In this document: positions 33,230-45,280 of the stretch, piece by piece
Layout: every line of letters begins with the position of its first letter
How positions within the stretch are numbered: position 1 is the first letter of the stretch
NCBI GenBank assembly: GCA_963682175.1
Contig: OY821771.1
Coordinates: forward strand, 29,842,201 to 29,906,200
Length of the DNA stretch: 64,000 nucleotides
Reading direction: 5' to 3'
Source of the DNA: Triglochin maritima
Taxonomy: Eukaryota; Streptophyta; Magnoliopsida; Alismatales; Juncaginaceae
The notes under the pieces: model-generated
Told to the model about the DNA's origin: nothing
Seen by the model: only the letters and a program-made list of their open reading frames with translations
Databases searched by the model: none
Program-made: the position numbers and the translations under genes

Positions 33230-35294
33230 TGTAACATCCTCAAACAGCTGAAGAATTTAAAATTTTATAACATATAAACAAGCAGAGGATATTACTCAAA
33301 TATAAGGAAACAGATGCACCAACATATATATAATATATGTTCGAGTATTTCAAAAGTGTGATTACATCAAAAAGGCTATACAACAAATACAAGTAATCAC
33401 TCTGACCTCAAAACGAGAGAAAGATGGATCTGGTAGCGTCGCTCATCTCCTCGGTCACTACCCCTAACACTGATCATGACCTGAAAAGCAAACATGCAAC
33501 AATGCCTTAGTTTTCAGAAGGAAACCCCATATGCCAAACTCTACAAGGCATGAAACTTAACCACTCTAGCATGCAATTCTATCAACAAAGAAAAGCACAA
33601 CCAACAAGGTCGGGCTCCAGGGCTTTTTCACCCAACCACAACACACCACTACTACGGGGCTCCAGGGCTCTTTCACCCAAACGCCGCAACACACAACGTC
33701 GTCAAGCTGGGCTCCACGGCTCTTTCACCCAACTGCAGCTACCATGACACGACCAGGGCTCTTTCACCCAACCCGAACGTCTAAGGGCTACATGGTTTTT
33801 TCACCCAACCCTTATCACGCGGTTCATGCTCAAGCTCCAAGGCTCTTTCACCCAACTAGAACGCACTACGGATCTCCAGGTCTCTTTCACCCAACCCCGC
33901 ACAGACTAGCAGGGTTCCAGGGCTTTTTCACCCAACCGCGACACTCACAACAGTTACGGGGCTTCAGGGCTTTTTCAGCCAACCACTGCAACACGTGTGC
34001 TCACTAGCAAACTTGCTGGAAGAACATCGACACCACAACTCGCCATACACGGATGACCACAACAACCTCACCTCCAATGTGCAAAACTGGACACAAACGG
34101 TCAACCGAACCAATAGTCCCAGTCGATCGAATCTCACTAAAACAGGGCAATTGCCTCGACCGACACTCCATCGGTCGAACAATTCCCACCAACATCACAC
34201 GTTCGGTCGAACCAAAGTCAGGGACCGGTCGACCATTTAGAAAGACGCCACCCAGGTTCAACAAACATAACAACGAATCAGTCGAATGGCAACGGGGATC
34301 CGTTCGACCGAAAGCCATCAGCGAAATCCCCCAACACTCAACATCAACACCGGTCGAACCCCCGAGCACTCTTGGTCGACCGATTTCCATCAGTAAAATC
34401 CACCAATCGTCCAAATAACACCGGTCGACTGAACCACCATCGGTCGAACCTAACCACAATTCAACTTAAGTCATCGGTCAGACAAGTCAAACAGGCGGTC
34501 GACCGTTTGGATGGTCAATGCCTCAACCGACCTACAACAGTGCACGCGGTCGAACAACAAAGGGGACCCGTCTGACCAAAACCAACCAGGCTTGCCACCA
34601 ATGCACAACCAGTCGACCGCCCAAGGGCATCGTTCGACCGGTATGAGGCAGAAACCTGAATTCTCATTAGGAATGGTCGACCGTTTGCACCAACTGGTGG
34701 ACCGATCAAGCAGTAAAATCTGCTGCACGTTTGCTTGCGACGAGCCTTCCGGCCTACCGTCGACTTCCAAAACTCACACAACAAAATTGAGCTACGACTA
34801 CTAGTTTGACATACCCCGAAGGTTTGAAGAAACCTTTGAAGAACCTCGACGACGCTTCCTCGAGCACTTCTCCCCAAACACGATCTACCGACGAACGCCT
34901 TGTTCGGTCAACAATCACCACCTCCTCGACAATCATCTCGCCACCCCCAACACTGAGAGAGATTGAGAGAAAGAACGAAGAAGAACAAGGGATGGGTTAA
35001 GCAACCAAAACTCACCTCCACAATCAAAAGACGTCGTCCACTTCAACCTCGCCGGAGATCACCTCCACTCGCCGGCACAACACTGAGAGATAGAGAGAGT
35101 GACGTGAGAGAGTGAGTGAGAAAGAGAGAGACGTGAGAGAGTGAGAGAGAGAAGAAGAAAGACCCTTATATACTCTCCACCACTTAATCCTCCCCATCCA
35201 TCCAATCTCCAATCCATCTCAAACATCCAATCTAATCTCCACCTAAACACCACCAAGTCAACAATTAAAACTCAATTAGGATTAGGATCTCACA
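33230..35294 (-). repeat. Tekay LTR B (5' LTR of the second copy)
   Basis: 2065 bp; on the minus strand TGTGAGATCC...GATGTTACA. The adjacent primer site (plus strand GACCGCTGTAATCTCAAGT) is a mutated form of the tRNA-Met site seen at 24304. The TATA box lies at 35165-35173 on the minus strand (TATATAAG). It carries a spaced minisatellite at 33615-33985 and the GGTCGACCG palindrome array at 34100-34705. Sequence outside the arrays has diverged a lot from LTR A. Confidence 0.85.
33615..33985. repeat. Spaced minisatellite (core GGGCTCTTTCACCCAAC)
   Basis: About nine copies of a 17-20 base core, GGGCTCTTTCACCCAAC with T/C variants, separated by 20-40 bases of variable sequence, lie inside LTR B. 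Cores are at about 3362x, 3367x, 3372x, 3376x, 3380x, 3384x, 3388x, 3393x and 3397x. Confidence 0.85.
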
Positions 35295-35364
35295 CCATGT
35301 GCCTAACTTTTCCTCCTTTTCAAAGTCCCATACACCCACAAGCTTCATCAAATCTGTGTTGACC

Positions 35365-36603
35365 TCGAACTACTCACAAGATGAACATGATACAATAGAC
35401 TGTTTCTTTGTCTTCCATGATATGATTGCGCTCCCAGGGAAAATTACATATCCTGTTGTGGATCTTCTAGTAATTGGGCAGCTGGCTGAGTCGTAGATAG
35501 TTTCTCATACTAGGGCGTGGTAGCATGTAAACATCTTTTAATTCACCGTGTAAAAAGGCAATATTTACATGTAATTGGTGAATATGCCATCTATAATTGA
35601 AGCAACACTTAACACAATTATCACAATCACCATTTTAGTAATATGGGCAAAAGTCTCATGAAAATCATGTCCCTCAACTTGATTAAAACCTTTGGTCACT
35701 AATCTTGTTTTGTATTTTTTTTATCTCACCACTACCTTTGAATTTAACCTTATATAACCATTTACACCCAATTGGTTTTTGTTATGGTGCAGGGGAACCA
35801 TTTCCCAAGTAATGTTAGAGTGTAGAGCATCAATCTCCTTTTTCATAGCATCACTTCAATTTTTTATCTTTATATGCCTCATTATAGTTCTTGGGCTAAG
35901 TAACAATATTCGTATGGTTAACAAAACAAGCATGTTTATGAGACAAGGAATGGTAACATAAGTTACCACTCAGATGATATTTGGAACCTTTATGAAAAGT
36001 AGGGTTAACTTGGGTTACCTGGGTTTGGTTGCCTCTTAGAGTGGAACATTGATAATCCTTCAGCTTGACAGGTCTTACTTGTTGTCTGCTTGAACTTCTC
36101 ACCTAGTTCTGTAGTTGACTAATTTCTTGGGAATTTCGTTAAGGCTACTCTTCATTATCACATTTTCATTGTTGTGCTTGTGAGTATGTTATTTCGTCAT
36201 TGATTTCTTCTTGTAGGTCTTATGGGTATTAAATATGAGAATTCTTATCCTTAGAGCCAACGTTGTTGTCATCCAACCAAATTTGAGGTGTGATAGTACT
36301 CTTAGAGTTGTCATTTTCTTCACTGCTCTGAGCTCGAAAGGGGAAAATGTTTTCATGGAAAACAACATACCTACTGATTATGAACCTCTTGCCCTGCAAG
36401 TCATATAATTTGTATTTTGTTTTTGTGTGTACCTACAGAAATGCATTTGTTGGCTCTTTTGTCAAACTTATCATTTGGGACAAGATTGGTAGAGTAACAA
36501 AGGCATCCAAAAACTTTAAGCATGTCACAGTTGGGTGGTTTATTTTGAAGGACTTCATGTAAGACCCGCTTCCCTAATAATTTAATAAAGTCCATTTTCA
36601 TCC
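35365..36603 (-). pseudogene. Ty1/Copia pol remnant: integrase C-terminus, RT N-terminus, RNase H
   Basis: Minus strand. 36600-36400 is the integrase C-terminal region (KRVLHEVLQNKPPNCDMLKV, then FGCLCY). 35905-35600 is the start of RT (KWLYKVKFKG; RLVTKGFNQVEGHDFHETFA; KMVIVIIVLSVASI). 35500-35370 is RNase H (RRSTTGYVIFPGSAIISWKT followed by KKQSIVS and a Ser/Cys pair). The RT catalytic core between 35600 and 35520 is deleted. Multiple stops. Order IN-RT-RH confirms Copia. The right edge near 36603 meets LTR-like sequence, the left edge meets Tekay LTR B flank. Confidence 0.85.
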
Positions 36604-36663
36604 TTCATACTTGTGTGATGGTTTGTCACGTTGTTTGCTTGTGTTTGGGTGTTTTTTCCTTGT

Positions 36664-36832
36664 TTTGGGAAAGTTTTCATTTTCGGAGAAATTTCCATTT
36701 TCAGGAAAAGTTTCCTTTTCGGGAACAGTTCCTCTCGGGGGAAATCCGTCTTCGGGAAAAGTTTCTTTTTGAGTAAAAGTTTCCTTTTATGGAGAAGTTT
36801 CCTTTCAGGAAAAAAATTCCTTTTTGGTCGAG
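36664..36832. repeat. Imperfect short tandem repeat (GGAAAAGTTTCCTTTT-like)
   Basis: About eight imperfect units of 18-25 bases with the core GGAAAAGTTTCCTTTT, alternating with TTCGGG or TTCAGG. Nothing coding. Confidence 0.7.
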
Positions 36833-36954
36833 CGGGTGTGGCGCGCTGGGCGGTTTTGCTTTGGGCATGTGGGGCGTTGGATTTGGAATATTCTTTGCCA
36901 CATGGGCTGGTGCGTTTGGAATTGATGAGTCAGCAAGGAAGGATGCAAATCTCA

Positions 36955-39900
36955 TGGATTAGGAAGAAGAATTTGGTGGGAGCATGTGGGAGAGATATTG
37001 CAAGATCTTGTGGATCTAGGAAGATTTGGTGCGATCATGGGCACGTCTTGGGATGATATTTTCGGGCCTGGTATGGGGAAGCCGAAAGGAAGGTGTGTGG
37101 TGTTTCTCCTAGAAATAAGGAATGTTTCTGGATGGAGAATTTTGTTGGGGATTGCGAGATCATGCTGAATTAGCATTTGGTATGATTTGGCACGCATGAT
37201 TGGTGTGTGATTTGGAAAGTGGGACGTGTGGGTCTAATTGGGCAACCTTAGTCGTTTTTTACACACTTTCTCCTTCACTCCTCACTCAGAAATTGCCCTC
37301 TCCTCATCCCTCTTCCTCTTTGGTGATCAGGCAAGTCCTCAGGCAGAAACTCCGGCGATGGCAGCAACTTCCGGCGAGTTAAGTGCAACACGTTTCAGCT
37401 TGCGCGACATGCAGTTTTCAGCAATTCGGAGCACATCAATTGCTTCAACTCAGGTATGTGCCTGAAAAAAGAGTGGGTGAGAGAGTTGGGGCATTGGCAT
37501 GGGGTTGGCCTGACGTTTACATGGTTGGTGGGGCTATTTTGGGAAAAGCTTCACCGGTCACGCGCTAGCCGTGCGTGCAACTATTGCTTGCGCTCCATGG
37601 CTGGCTGGCTAGACCATTTGCTAGGGGCTTCAGACCTTGTCAAGGTCTAGTTTTCTCAGGTTTGGTAGGGGCCAGAAACTAGAGAGGTTAGGGGAAGGCT
37701 AGGGTTGGGGTTGCGGCTAGTGCAACCAAGTGTGTCTCCATGTGTGTGAACTCCTTGATGTTTGAGGCTAGGTTAATGTGGGTTGATGGAAGTAGGATTG
37801 GTGCCTACTGTCCGGAGTGGATGGCTCAGAGGTGGTGTGCAGGGATGAGTCCCCATAGGTGCCTCCAGCTGGGTGACCCACACCCCGTCCAACCAAGCCA
37901 CAAACTTCATGTACACGTTTTGCGTGATGTGCTCCTGCGGGTGCACTCGCCTCGACACGAAGGGGATAGTGATTGCACGCGTGTGTTGGGCATATTTTGG
38001 GAGTATGTAAGCCATAGCTCTGACCATGAAACCCTTTCTGATGACCATTCATCCGGGAAAGGTTGGCTGACCCAGGGCGCCCGTGGAACGTGGCTTACAC
38101 CTCTTGTGTTGTTTGCATGTTTTGTTGATTTCGCTACTCCTATATTGCATGAGTATTTTTAGTTGCTTCCTGATATTTGTTACTTATTTTATTAATTTAT
38201 TAAGGGTCTGAAACGTGCGTGCATGCCTGTATATTATTGATATATATTTTGATATCTTGTGACAAAATTCAAATGACCGTAGTTAGTCATTTTATCCACA
38301 TCATTCCTTGTATACTTTCCATATATGCAAATGCTTTAATAATGATCTTCTTGCAATGTAGATGTGCATGCATGCTATCGCATTGTGGATGTTATGATGC
38401 GTATGGGTTTATGGTGGACACTCATAGCATGGTCATTGCATTAATCACATTATACATGTATATATATGCATGTGCGCATTAGACGCCTTGCATGTGCATT
38501 TCTGAATTTAATTAATTTGGACACTTTTGTTTATGGGGCCGATGGGCCTAATGGATACACCTCTATGTAGAGAGGCCTATTTGAAAGACCTCTATGTAGA
38601 GAGGCTAGGCGTAAGATACGACCTGGACGTGTGCACTGTCATTTTGCTACATGACGGACATACCCAACTTTGCATGGTATCATGTAGGATCTTTGCCGCG
38701 AGTTGGGGTGTTAATCTGGAAGACCACTTCGTACCAAGCGGTGGGTCACACTTTCCAGTGACCCACTTATGGATTACACCAGCACGACTGGTGGGCGGGT
38801 TCCTATGTAGAGGAATTATTTCAGGTGAAGCCCGGGAGGCGCGGCTATGTAGACTTGTTGCCTTTTATGTTTTTCATGTGTCGCATTAGACGTATCAATC
38901 TACCAGTTTTAGACTTTTGTTCGACCGTTGGGACGTAGGTTATGCGTAGAGAGTTCGACCGTTGCAGACATTCGTTCAACCGGACCCATGGGAGTGGTCG
39001 ACCGGATTGCCTATTTTGGTCGACCATTTGTGCGCAGAACCAAATTCACGATCCTAGTGAAGTGCCAACTTTGTTCCCGGAAACCTACGCCCTCGCCTAG
39101 TGCGTGAGCCAGGAGGTGACGGTGGGTGCGTTGATCGTGTCTGCCAAGTGACCGCCGAGTGGATGAGTGTGAGTACTTCGGACGAGCCACCACTGTTGAT
39201 AGATTGTGGTGTGATGTATTGCTGTCTTGACTCACAACAGAGTAGCAAACATAAGGGATCGCAAATCCCAATGCATGATGATGCATGGCTCTTGCAACAT
39301 GATGACCTTGCGGACTACGGTTCGGAACCGACCAATGTTGTACCGGACCTATGTTGTACCGCCGATGTTGTGCCGATGATGATGTTGCCAACAATGTTCC
39401 GACTTGTGGTCGTCCAATGTTGTGTCGGACGTATGTTGTACCGCCGATGTTGTGTCGGCGATGCCGCCAATTTTGTTCCGGCGATGAAACCTTAGTTGGG
39501 CACCTTTTGAGTGATTGTTGGACCGACCGGGAAACGACTTCGTTGGTGTGGTGTAGACCACGATGTTTCAGATCTAATTCGTTTGCGCAAAAGTGAGGAC
39601 GCTCCTCACCGATCCCTTGGCTAGAGTAGTCGCATGTGGGGGTGCGTTGCGTACTGTCCGTAAGACCGTATGTGCCTACGGTAGGTCTTAGAGGGAGACC
39701 CGATGTTGTTTGCTGGACAGACGTCCTTGTTGACCCTTAGAGGGTGATTGTTGATGATTGTAGGACTGAGGTCCTATTTTACCCTTGGACGGTATCTGTT
39801 TTCGTTACTGTTGATGACATGGCATGCTACTAGTATGATATGTTCATTACGATATTGTTGCATTCATATAGGTGAGTTTGGCATACGGGGTTTCCTAATG

Positions 39901-40197
39901 GGAAACTTAGGCATTGTTGTTTATATTCATGTTTCAGGACCGCAGTAGGTTCTGTGGGTGGTGACAGCGGGCACACACATTTTGGAGTCAGGATCCTCTT
40001 CAGACTATTCGAGGTCGTCATGATTACATGTACTTGTCTTTCGTTGTATTTATGTAATCATGTATCTTGAAAAACTCTATTGTAATATGGTGCATCGACT
40101 GGTTATTTTTATGAGTAACATTCCCACTTGATTATCATTATCTTGAGATCTCTTTATTGTTAAATTTCAAAAAAAATCGCTTTTCCGGGATGTTACA
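36955..40197 (+). repeat. Tekay-family LTR D (boundaries tentative)
   Basis: The right end GGGATGTTACA at 40187-40197 and the last 1.1 kb are homologous to the end of LTR A (reverse of 24323-25440): the GTTGTACCG tandem repeat (39335-39480), the CCGACCGGG block and the AACTTAGGCATTG block are shared. A GGTCGACC cluster lies at 38918-39030. The leader-like segment at 37250-37465 resembles the corresponding part of LTR A (26030-26220), but the interval between it and the palindrome cluster is about 1.4 kb longer than in LTR A. TCTCA occurs at 36950-36954 and again at 40198-40202, which would be the target duplication if the LTR starts TGGATTAGG at 36955; this start is unlike the TGT start of related LTRs, so an alternative start nearer 36604 remains possible. 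No internal region follows: solo or truncated LTR. Confidence 0.5.
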
Positions 40198-40566
40198 TCT
40201 CAAGCCACCAACAATCTGAATATGCTACCACAAAAGAATATCCAATCATAGTAGCATCTGAGAAATTGACTTTGATTTGTTTTAATTACGTATAACTTTC
40301 ATCGGACCATGTGCCTAAGGGAGACGGTGATAGACGTCGACGATGTCAACACGAGGATGTCCCAGCATTTCATTCGCCATGGATTGATGATGATGCAACC
40401 AATCCTTCCCAGAGTGGGGATGTTCCTATTACTTTGGTCTCTCATAATAAAAGTTAATTATTATATAATATTTTCTTATGTGAAATGCTAACTTACGTTT
40501 TATACATGTGCAGCCAACACGAGTAGGGGTTGTAGTTCCACACAACTTCTGAAGGATCAGAACTCA
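40198..40566 (+). other. Unassigned; possible exon pair of a transposon-associated gene
   Basis: About 40310-40455 has an open frame (VPAFHSPWIDDDATNPSQSG) ending at a GT, followed by a short AT-rich stretch with TACATGTGCAG at 40503-40513 and then another open stretch up to 40566, where the CACTA-like element begins. Splicing is an inference. I do not recognise the product. Confidence 0.3.
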
Positions 40567-41001
40567 CACCGCTAGAAAAAAGAGTTTTCACGTCTTTTTT
40601 TTGACCATATCACGTCGGATTTATTGTGCAAATATATAGACGTCGTAATTGGAAGACGTAATAGGGAAGAAGATATTATGTCGGTTAAAAAACGGACGTG
40701 ATATGATGGCATATCAAGTTGGTTTTCCAAAAACCGGCGTTATAAGGTAGTCATACTACGTCGGTTCTTCTGAAAAACCAACGTGATATGCTTCTCATAT
40801 CACGTCGGGTTTTAATAACCAACGTAAAAAGTCATGCTAGAACAAAAAAAAATTATGTATTCATTTTTTGTTATCCGACATCAAGTGGTCTATTGAATGC
40901 TCAAAACAGGACTATGTTTAATTTATATTAAAAAATACTTCTAGTATCTTGAATATATATGTCCAGACAACTTCGTAAGAAGGAAAAATCATACTGAAAA
41001 C

Positions 41002-44000
41002 CAGTGTACAGGTAGACGGTCGCCTAGGCGGTAGGTGACCGCCTTTCGGCGTGGTCGCCTGGGCGACTACCGCCTTTCTCCCAGCAAAGTTGGGCGAAAT
41101 GGGCAGTCGCCTTGCCTAGGCGATAGCCGTTGGAGAGTTCTCTCCAACGTCTATCTGCTTTTTTTAATTTTTTTAATTACAAGATTGCCACTACCCCAAA
41201 TCCTATATAAACCCCTTCAAACCTCTTCATTTTTCACACCTCTCTCATTCTCTTCTTCTTCATCATTTTATTCTAATCTTCAAGTTTCTTAATAATCAAG
41301 TTTTCGTGATTAAGTCTCCGGTCTGGTGCTTAGTTTTGAAGTTGAAAAGTGAAGTCTCTGATCCGGTTCTTCATTCTTGAACCGCCAAAATCAAGTGCAC
41401 TCTTTCTAACTTCTCTTTAGAATTAATATTTCATTTTCATATCAGTCTAAATTTTTATATTAGTCTAGTTTTAAGATATGGCCTACGTACCCGACACTAG
41501 TCTCCCCATGCATTACGAGAGTTACGATGACCTAAGACCTACCCGTATAAATGACCCCGGTTGGAATACTGCCCATTACATTAGTGCTAATGATAAAAAC
41601 TGCATTGGCTGTGAGTTATGTGGTAAGGAAACTAGAGGTGGTATACTCCGTCACAAACAACATTTTGCACACACACCCGGTAGCAATGCTAGACCTTGTG
41701 ATAAAGTTCCTGACTTTGTTAAACAAGACATAACTGCATACATGATTAGAAATAGTAGGACATTACAAAACGAAAATGTATGTCTTGATGATTATGTAGA
41801 CATAGAAAACATAGACTTAAATTTGGAAATCGTGTCGGGTTCCGGTTCTGCTCGGACCCCAACCACCCGTCCTCGCCCCATTCCTTCTCGAAAGAGACAA
41901 AAACAACGTTTGTGGGGACCATTTTGCGGACGTGGGAAGGACGTGGTTTCCGACGCCCAACAAACAACCATCGAAAGAACCTTTAAAACAGAAGATATGA
42001 AAACAATTAATCAAAAATGGTCTAGGCTTTTCTATAGATGTGGTATATCATTCAACACTATAAGGACGCATGAGTGAATGGAAGCAATATCCGCTACTTG
42101 TACTTACGTACCCGGACTTAAACCCATGACGTATCATGAAGTTAGTGAGTTGTGCCTTAAACAGGAAATTGACTACATTAGAGGTATACTAGAGTCGTAC
42201 AGACAAGATTGGGCAACATACGGGTGCACGTTGATGACAGATGGCTGGACTGATACGTCTGGTAGGAATATAATCAATTTTCAAGTAAATTGTCCAACAG
42301 GTACCATGTTCATGAGGTCTGTAGATGCTTCCGGTCACTCTCACACCACAGACTACCTGTACAAGCTAATGGACAAGGAATTGGCAAGATTGGTGAAGAA
42401 CACGTTGTTCAGGTGGTCACCGACAATGCAGTCGCGTACGTACTTGTCGGTAGGATGTTGAAGCAAAAAAGGAGATTGTTTTGGACTCCCTGTGCAGCGC
42501 ATTGCATCGATCTCATCTTGGAGGATATTGGCAAGTTGTTTTTGAAGACTATTGCTTTAGCTCGTAAGATCGGCAAACATTTCAAAAACCATTCCATGTT
42601 GTTGAAGAGGATGCGAATTACCATTGAAGGGAACCTGCTACGCCCTGCTGTCACGAGATTTGCCACCGCCTTTTTGACTTTGCAAAGGTTGTTTCTGAAG
42701 AAAGACAGACTCCGAGCCTTTGTTGTTTTCCCGGAGTACAACGATCCTAATGCAAGTTGGATAAAGAACAAGAAAAAGAAGGAGATCTCTACTGAAGTTG
42801 CTGAGACCATTCTACAAATTGGCTTCTGGACCAACGTCGTGAAGGCACTGAAGGCCTCACAACCTATGGTCCAGGTTCATAGACTTGTTGACGGCAATGA
42901 GAAACCACCGATGGGATATCTACATGACGTAATGGAGAAATCAAAAGAACAAATCATTAGGAACTTTGAAGGAAACCCGAGGTTGTACAAGCAAGTCATC
43001 GACCTCATCGACACTAGGTGGGGTCCAGGGAAGATGATGTCCTCACCGCTACACTCAGCTGCTTTCTTACTCAACCCTGGTACCTTCTTCTCCATCCCAC
43101 CTTAAAATCGAAATGTAGCTTTCAATGAGCATATGCCTGGATTCATGGATGCCGTAGAGCATCTCGTCCCCACTCCTGAAGAACAAAACAAGATTTGCGG
43201 TTTACTTGATCGTTACAAGAAGTCACTTGGAATGTTCTCTAGGGATATGGTCGTCAGACAAAAGACGGAAAGAGGACCTATAGATTGGTGGCAATCTTGT
43301 GGCACAGACATGGGAGAGACCGCATTACAAAGGTTGGCCCTGAGGGTGTTGGGATTGACATGCTCGGCATCAGGTTGTGAGCGGAATTGGAGTATCTTCG
43401 AGCAATTGCACTCAACGAGAAGGAACAAACTGGCTATGAAGAAGATGAATGACTTGGTGTATGTGAACTACAACCAAAAATTAAGGCAAAGGTTTCAGCA
43501 AAGGATGGAGAAGCCCGGATTTTATGACCCCATCAGTGTGGACTACGATCTCTTCGACGAGCATCCATGGTTGGTAGAAACTGAAGATCCAGTCTTCGCT
43601 GGAGAGGAGCTTACTTGGGCCGATGCCGAGGAAGCAACTTTAGAACATTCTTCTTCACGGAGACGCTTTGGTCGATCCACGTCCATTGCATCTGACGCGC
43701 CGTTATTAGGTGTTGGCATGGATGATGTCATCGTTCACATTAGTTTTGGAGATCCAGGTGCATCGAGTTCTCAACCACCGATGGACATCGACGAGCAATA
43801 TGTCCAATCCGACAATGAAGAAACTGAAGAGGATGATGTCTAAGTCGACAATCCGAACGAGAACCACTCTGACGACTCTGATGGTGGTGGAGGATTTGAT
43901 ATGGTTCCCAGTTGGACATTAGATCAATGTGTCCAATGGAATTAGATAGTTAGCTTGTAATTCTAATTTCTCTCTTATCTTCTATTGTATGAACTCTGAG

Positions 44001-44313
44001 TTAGTTAACTACCTTTGTAATCGTACTACTAAGCAATAAATTGTATACCTAAGTGTTTAGGTGGGTAAATGGGGTGCCTAGTGAGGTTTTGGTCGAGAAA
44101 CTATGTGTTTTTTTGAAGCCTAAACATGTATGGTATTTTTAGATAATATTTGTGCATTTTTCCTATTTTTCCCAATTTGTCCTGATTTTTCCTGATTTTT
44201 TAACTATTTTATCAAATTTAATTGATTTAAAAATAATAAAATATTAAAAAAATGACCACCCAGAACTTGGCGGTCGCACAAACGCCTAGGCATTTTGTGA
44301 CCACAACAAGCTG
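41002..44313 (+). mobile_element. hAT transposon nested in the CACTA-like element
   Basis: Both edges hold related sequence in inverted orientation: CGGTCGCCTAGGCGG plus GGTGACCGCC at 41018-41044 and, reversed at 44295-44260, TGCCTAGGCG plus TGCGACCGCC. Further GCCTAGGCG copies lie at 41113-41127. The exact termini and an 8-bp duplication could not be found, so limits are approximate. It carries the broken transposase gene at 41478-43843 and a promoter-like stretch (CCTATATAAACCCC) at 41199-41213. Confidence 0.65.
41478..43843 (+). pseudogene. hAT-family transposase, broken
   Basis: Begins MAYVPDTSLP. A BED-type zinc finger lies at about 41600-41700 (CELCGKETRGGILRHKQH, followed by CDKVPDF). 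Then comes the DUF659/RNase H-like core: GCTLMTDGWTD at 42228-42255 with the first catalytic aspartate, VVTDNA at about 42412-42430 with the second, and WTPCAAHCIDLILEDIGK at 42482-42535. WWQSCG at 43288 and the hAT C-terminal dimerisation domain LTCSASGCERNWSIFEQLH at 43355-43410 follow, then an acidic tail. Breaks: TGA at 42075-42077, a frameshift near 42390, and TAA at 43103-43105; otherwise the frame is preserved to 43843. About 790 codons in all, usual for this family. It would cut and paste its element via the terminal repeats; this copy cannot. Confidence 0.92.
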
Positions 44314-45280
44314 AGTTTGTCACTTAAGTTAGAGTGTTCTTGTGGCATTTTTTCTTTATTTAGTACCTGGTGTTGCATGACATTTGAAACTACCAGCGAA
44401 AGACAAGAACAATGCACCATAAGCCATAACATACATTATCAAAGTGCCAATCCTATTATTGCAAAGGCAAATCCACGATGCATGGTCAAAGTGCCAAACA
44501 CAAACTAGAGATAAGTGATACAAGCCAAGACTAAATAATCAGAAAATATATCACCTGTTCTGAACTCTAGGCAATGCAGTATCACAAGAATAATCTATGG
44601 TCAGCAGCTCATCAATAACATCATCCACATGGGTCAACCCAAAACTCATCAATAACTTCATCCACATGTCTCAAGAAACACAACAATCAAACCAAAACTC
44701 GATCTTTTTTGTGTGAGCGTGATTTGCTCACTTGCTGGTCCTCATTCCTGACGAGCTCCAAAGCAATCTAAACCAAACTCTAATAGAAAATTGTGATTCC
44801 CTCGTTTGTATTTCCAGATCTTGATGGACTTCACCAAAACCTAAAACAAAATTTGAACAAGCAAACCCAAACTCACTTTCCAGCAAAACCAAACTCCATT
44901 TCACATCACAAACACCTCTAGAACTCAACCAAACCGAAATCGACTGAAACGCTCACAAATCCCACCGAAATCTGCAGCAAACAACAGCAATCCAGACGTC
45001 AAAGCTCATGGAATCAAAACCAAACTCCATTTGGACCATTTCACAGCACAACGCGTCAAAAACAACAATCAAAGCCACATTCCTCGAGTTCACCGAGCAC
45101 CAGGCGAAGAAGGCATGGGAGTTTGGATCGGTGAGTGTGGTCGCACGGGGCCCGGATTGGGCGGAGTTGAAGGGGATCGAGGACGTTGGGTGGAGTTTTC
45201 GGAGTGGAATTTGCGTTGTTTTGAGATGGGAGTGAGAAGTAGATGTCGGCTAGGGTTAAGTGGATATTTAAAATAGAACA
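44314..45280. other. Non-coding right arm of the CACTA-like element
   Basis: About 970 bases between the hAT edge and the subterminal repeats. One short plus-strand frame at 45008-45235 is not recognised and no longer gene is supported. Confidence 0.5.

Noticed and set aside
33615..33985. CRISPR array
   Set aside because: Repeated core with variable spacers, but spacer length is irregular, there are no cas genes, and it lies within an LTR of a plant nuclear retrotransposon.
36554..36603. LTR start at TGTAAGACCCGC
   Set aside because: Looks like a Tekay LTR start, but the minus-strand Copia integrase reading (KRVLHEVLQNKPP) runs straight through it, so it is coding remnant.
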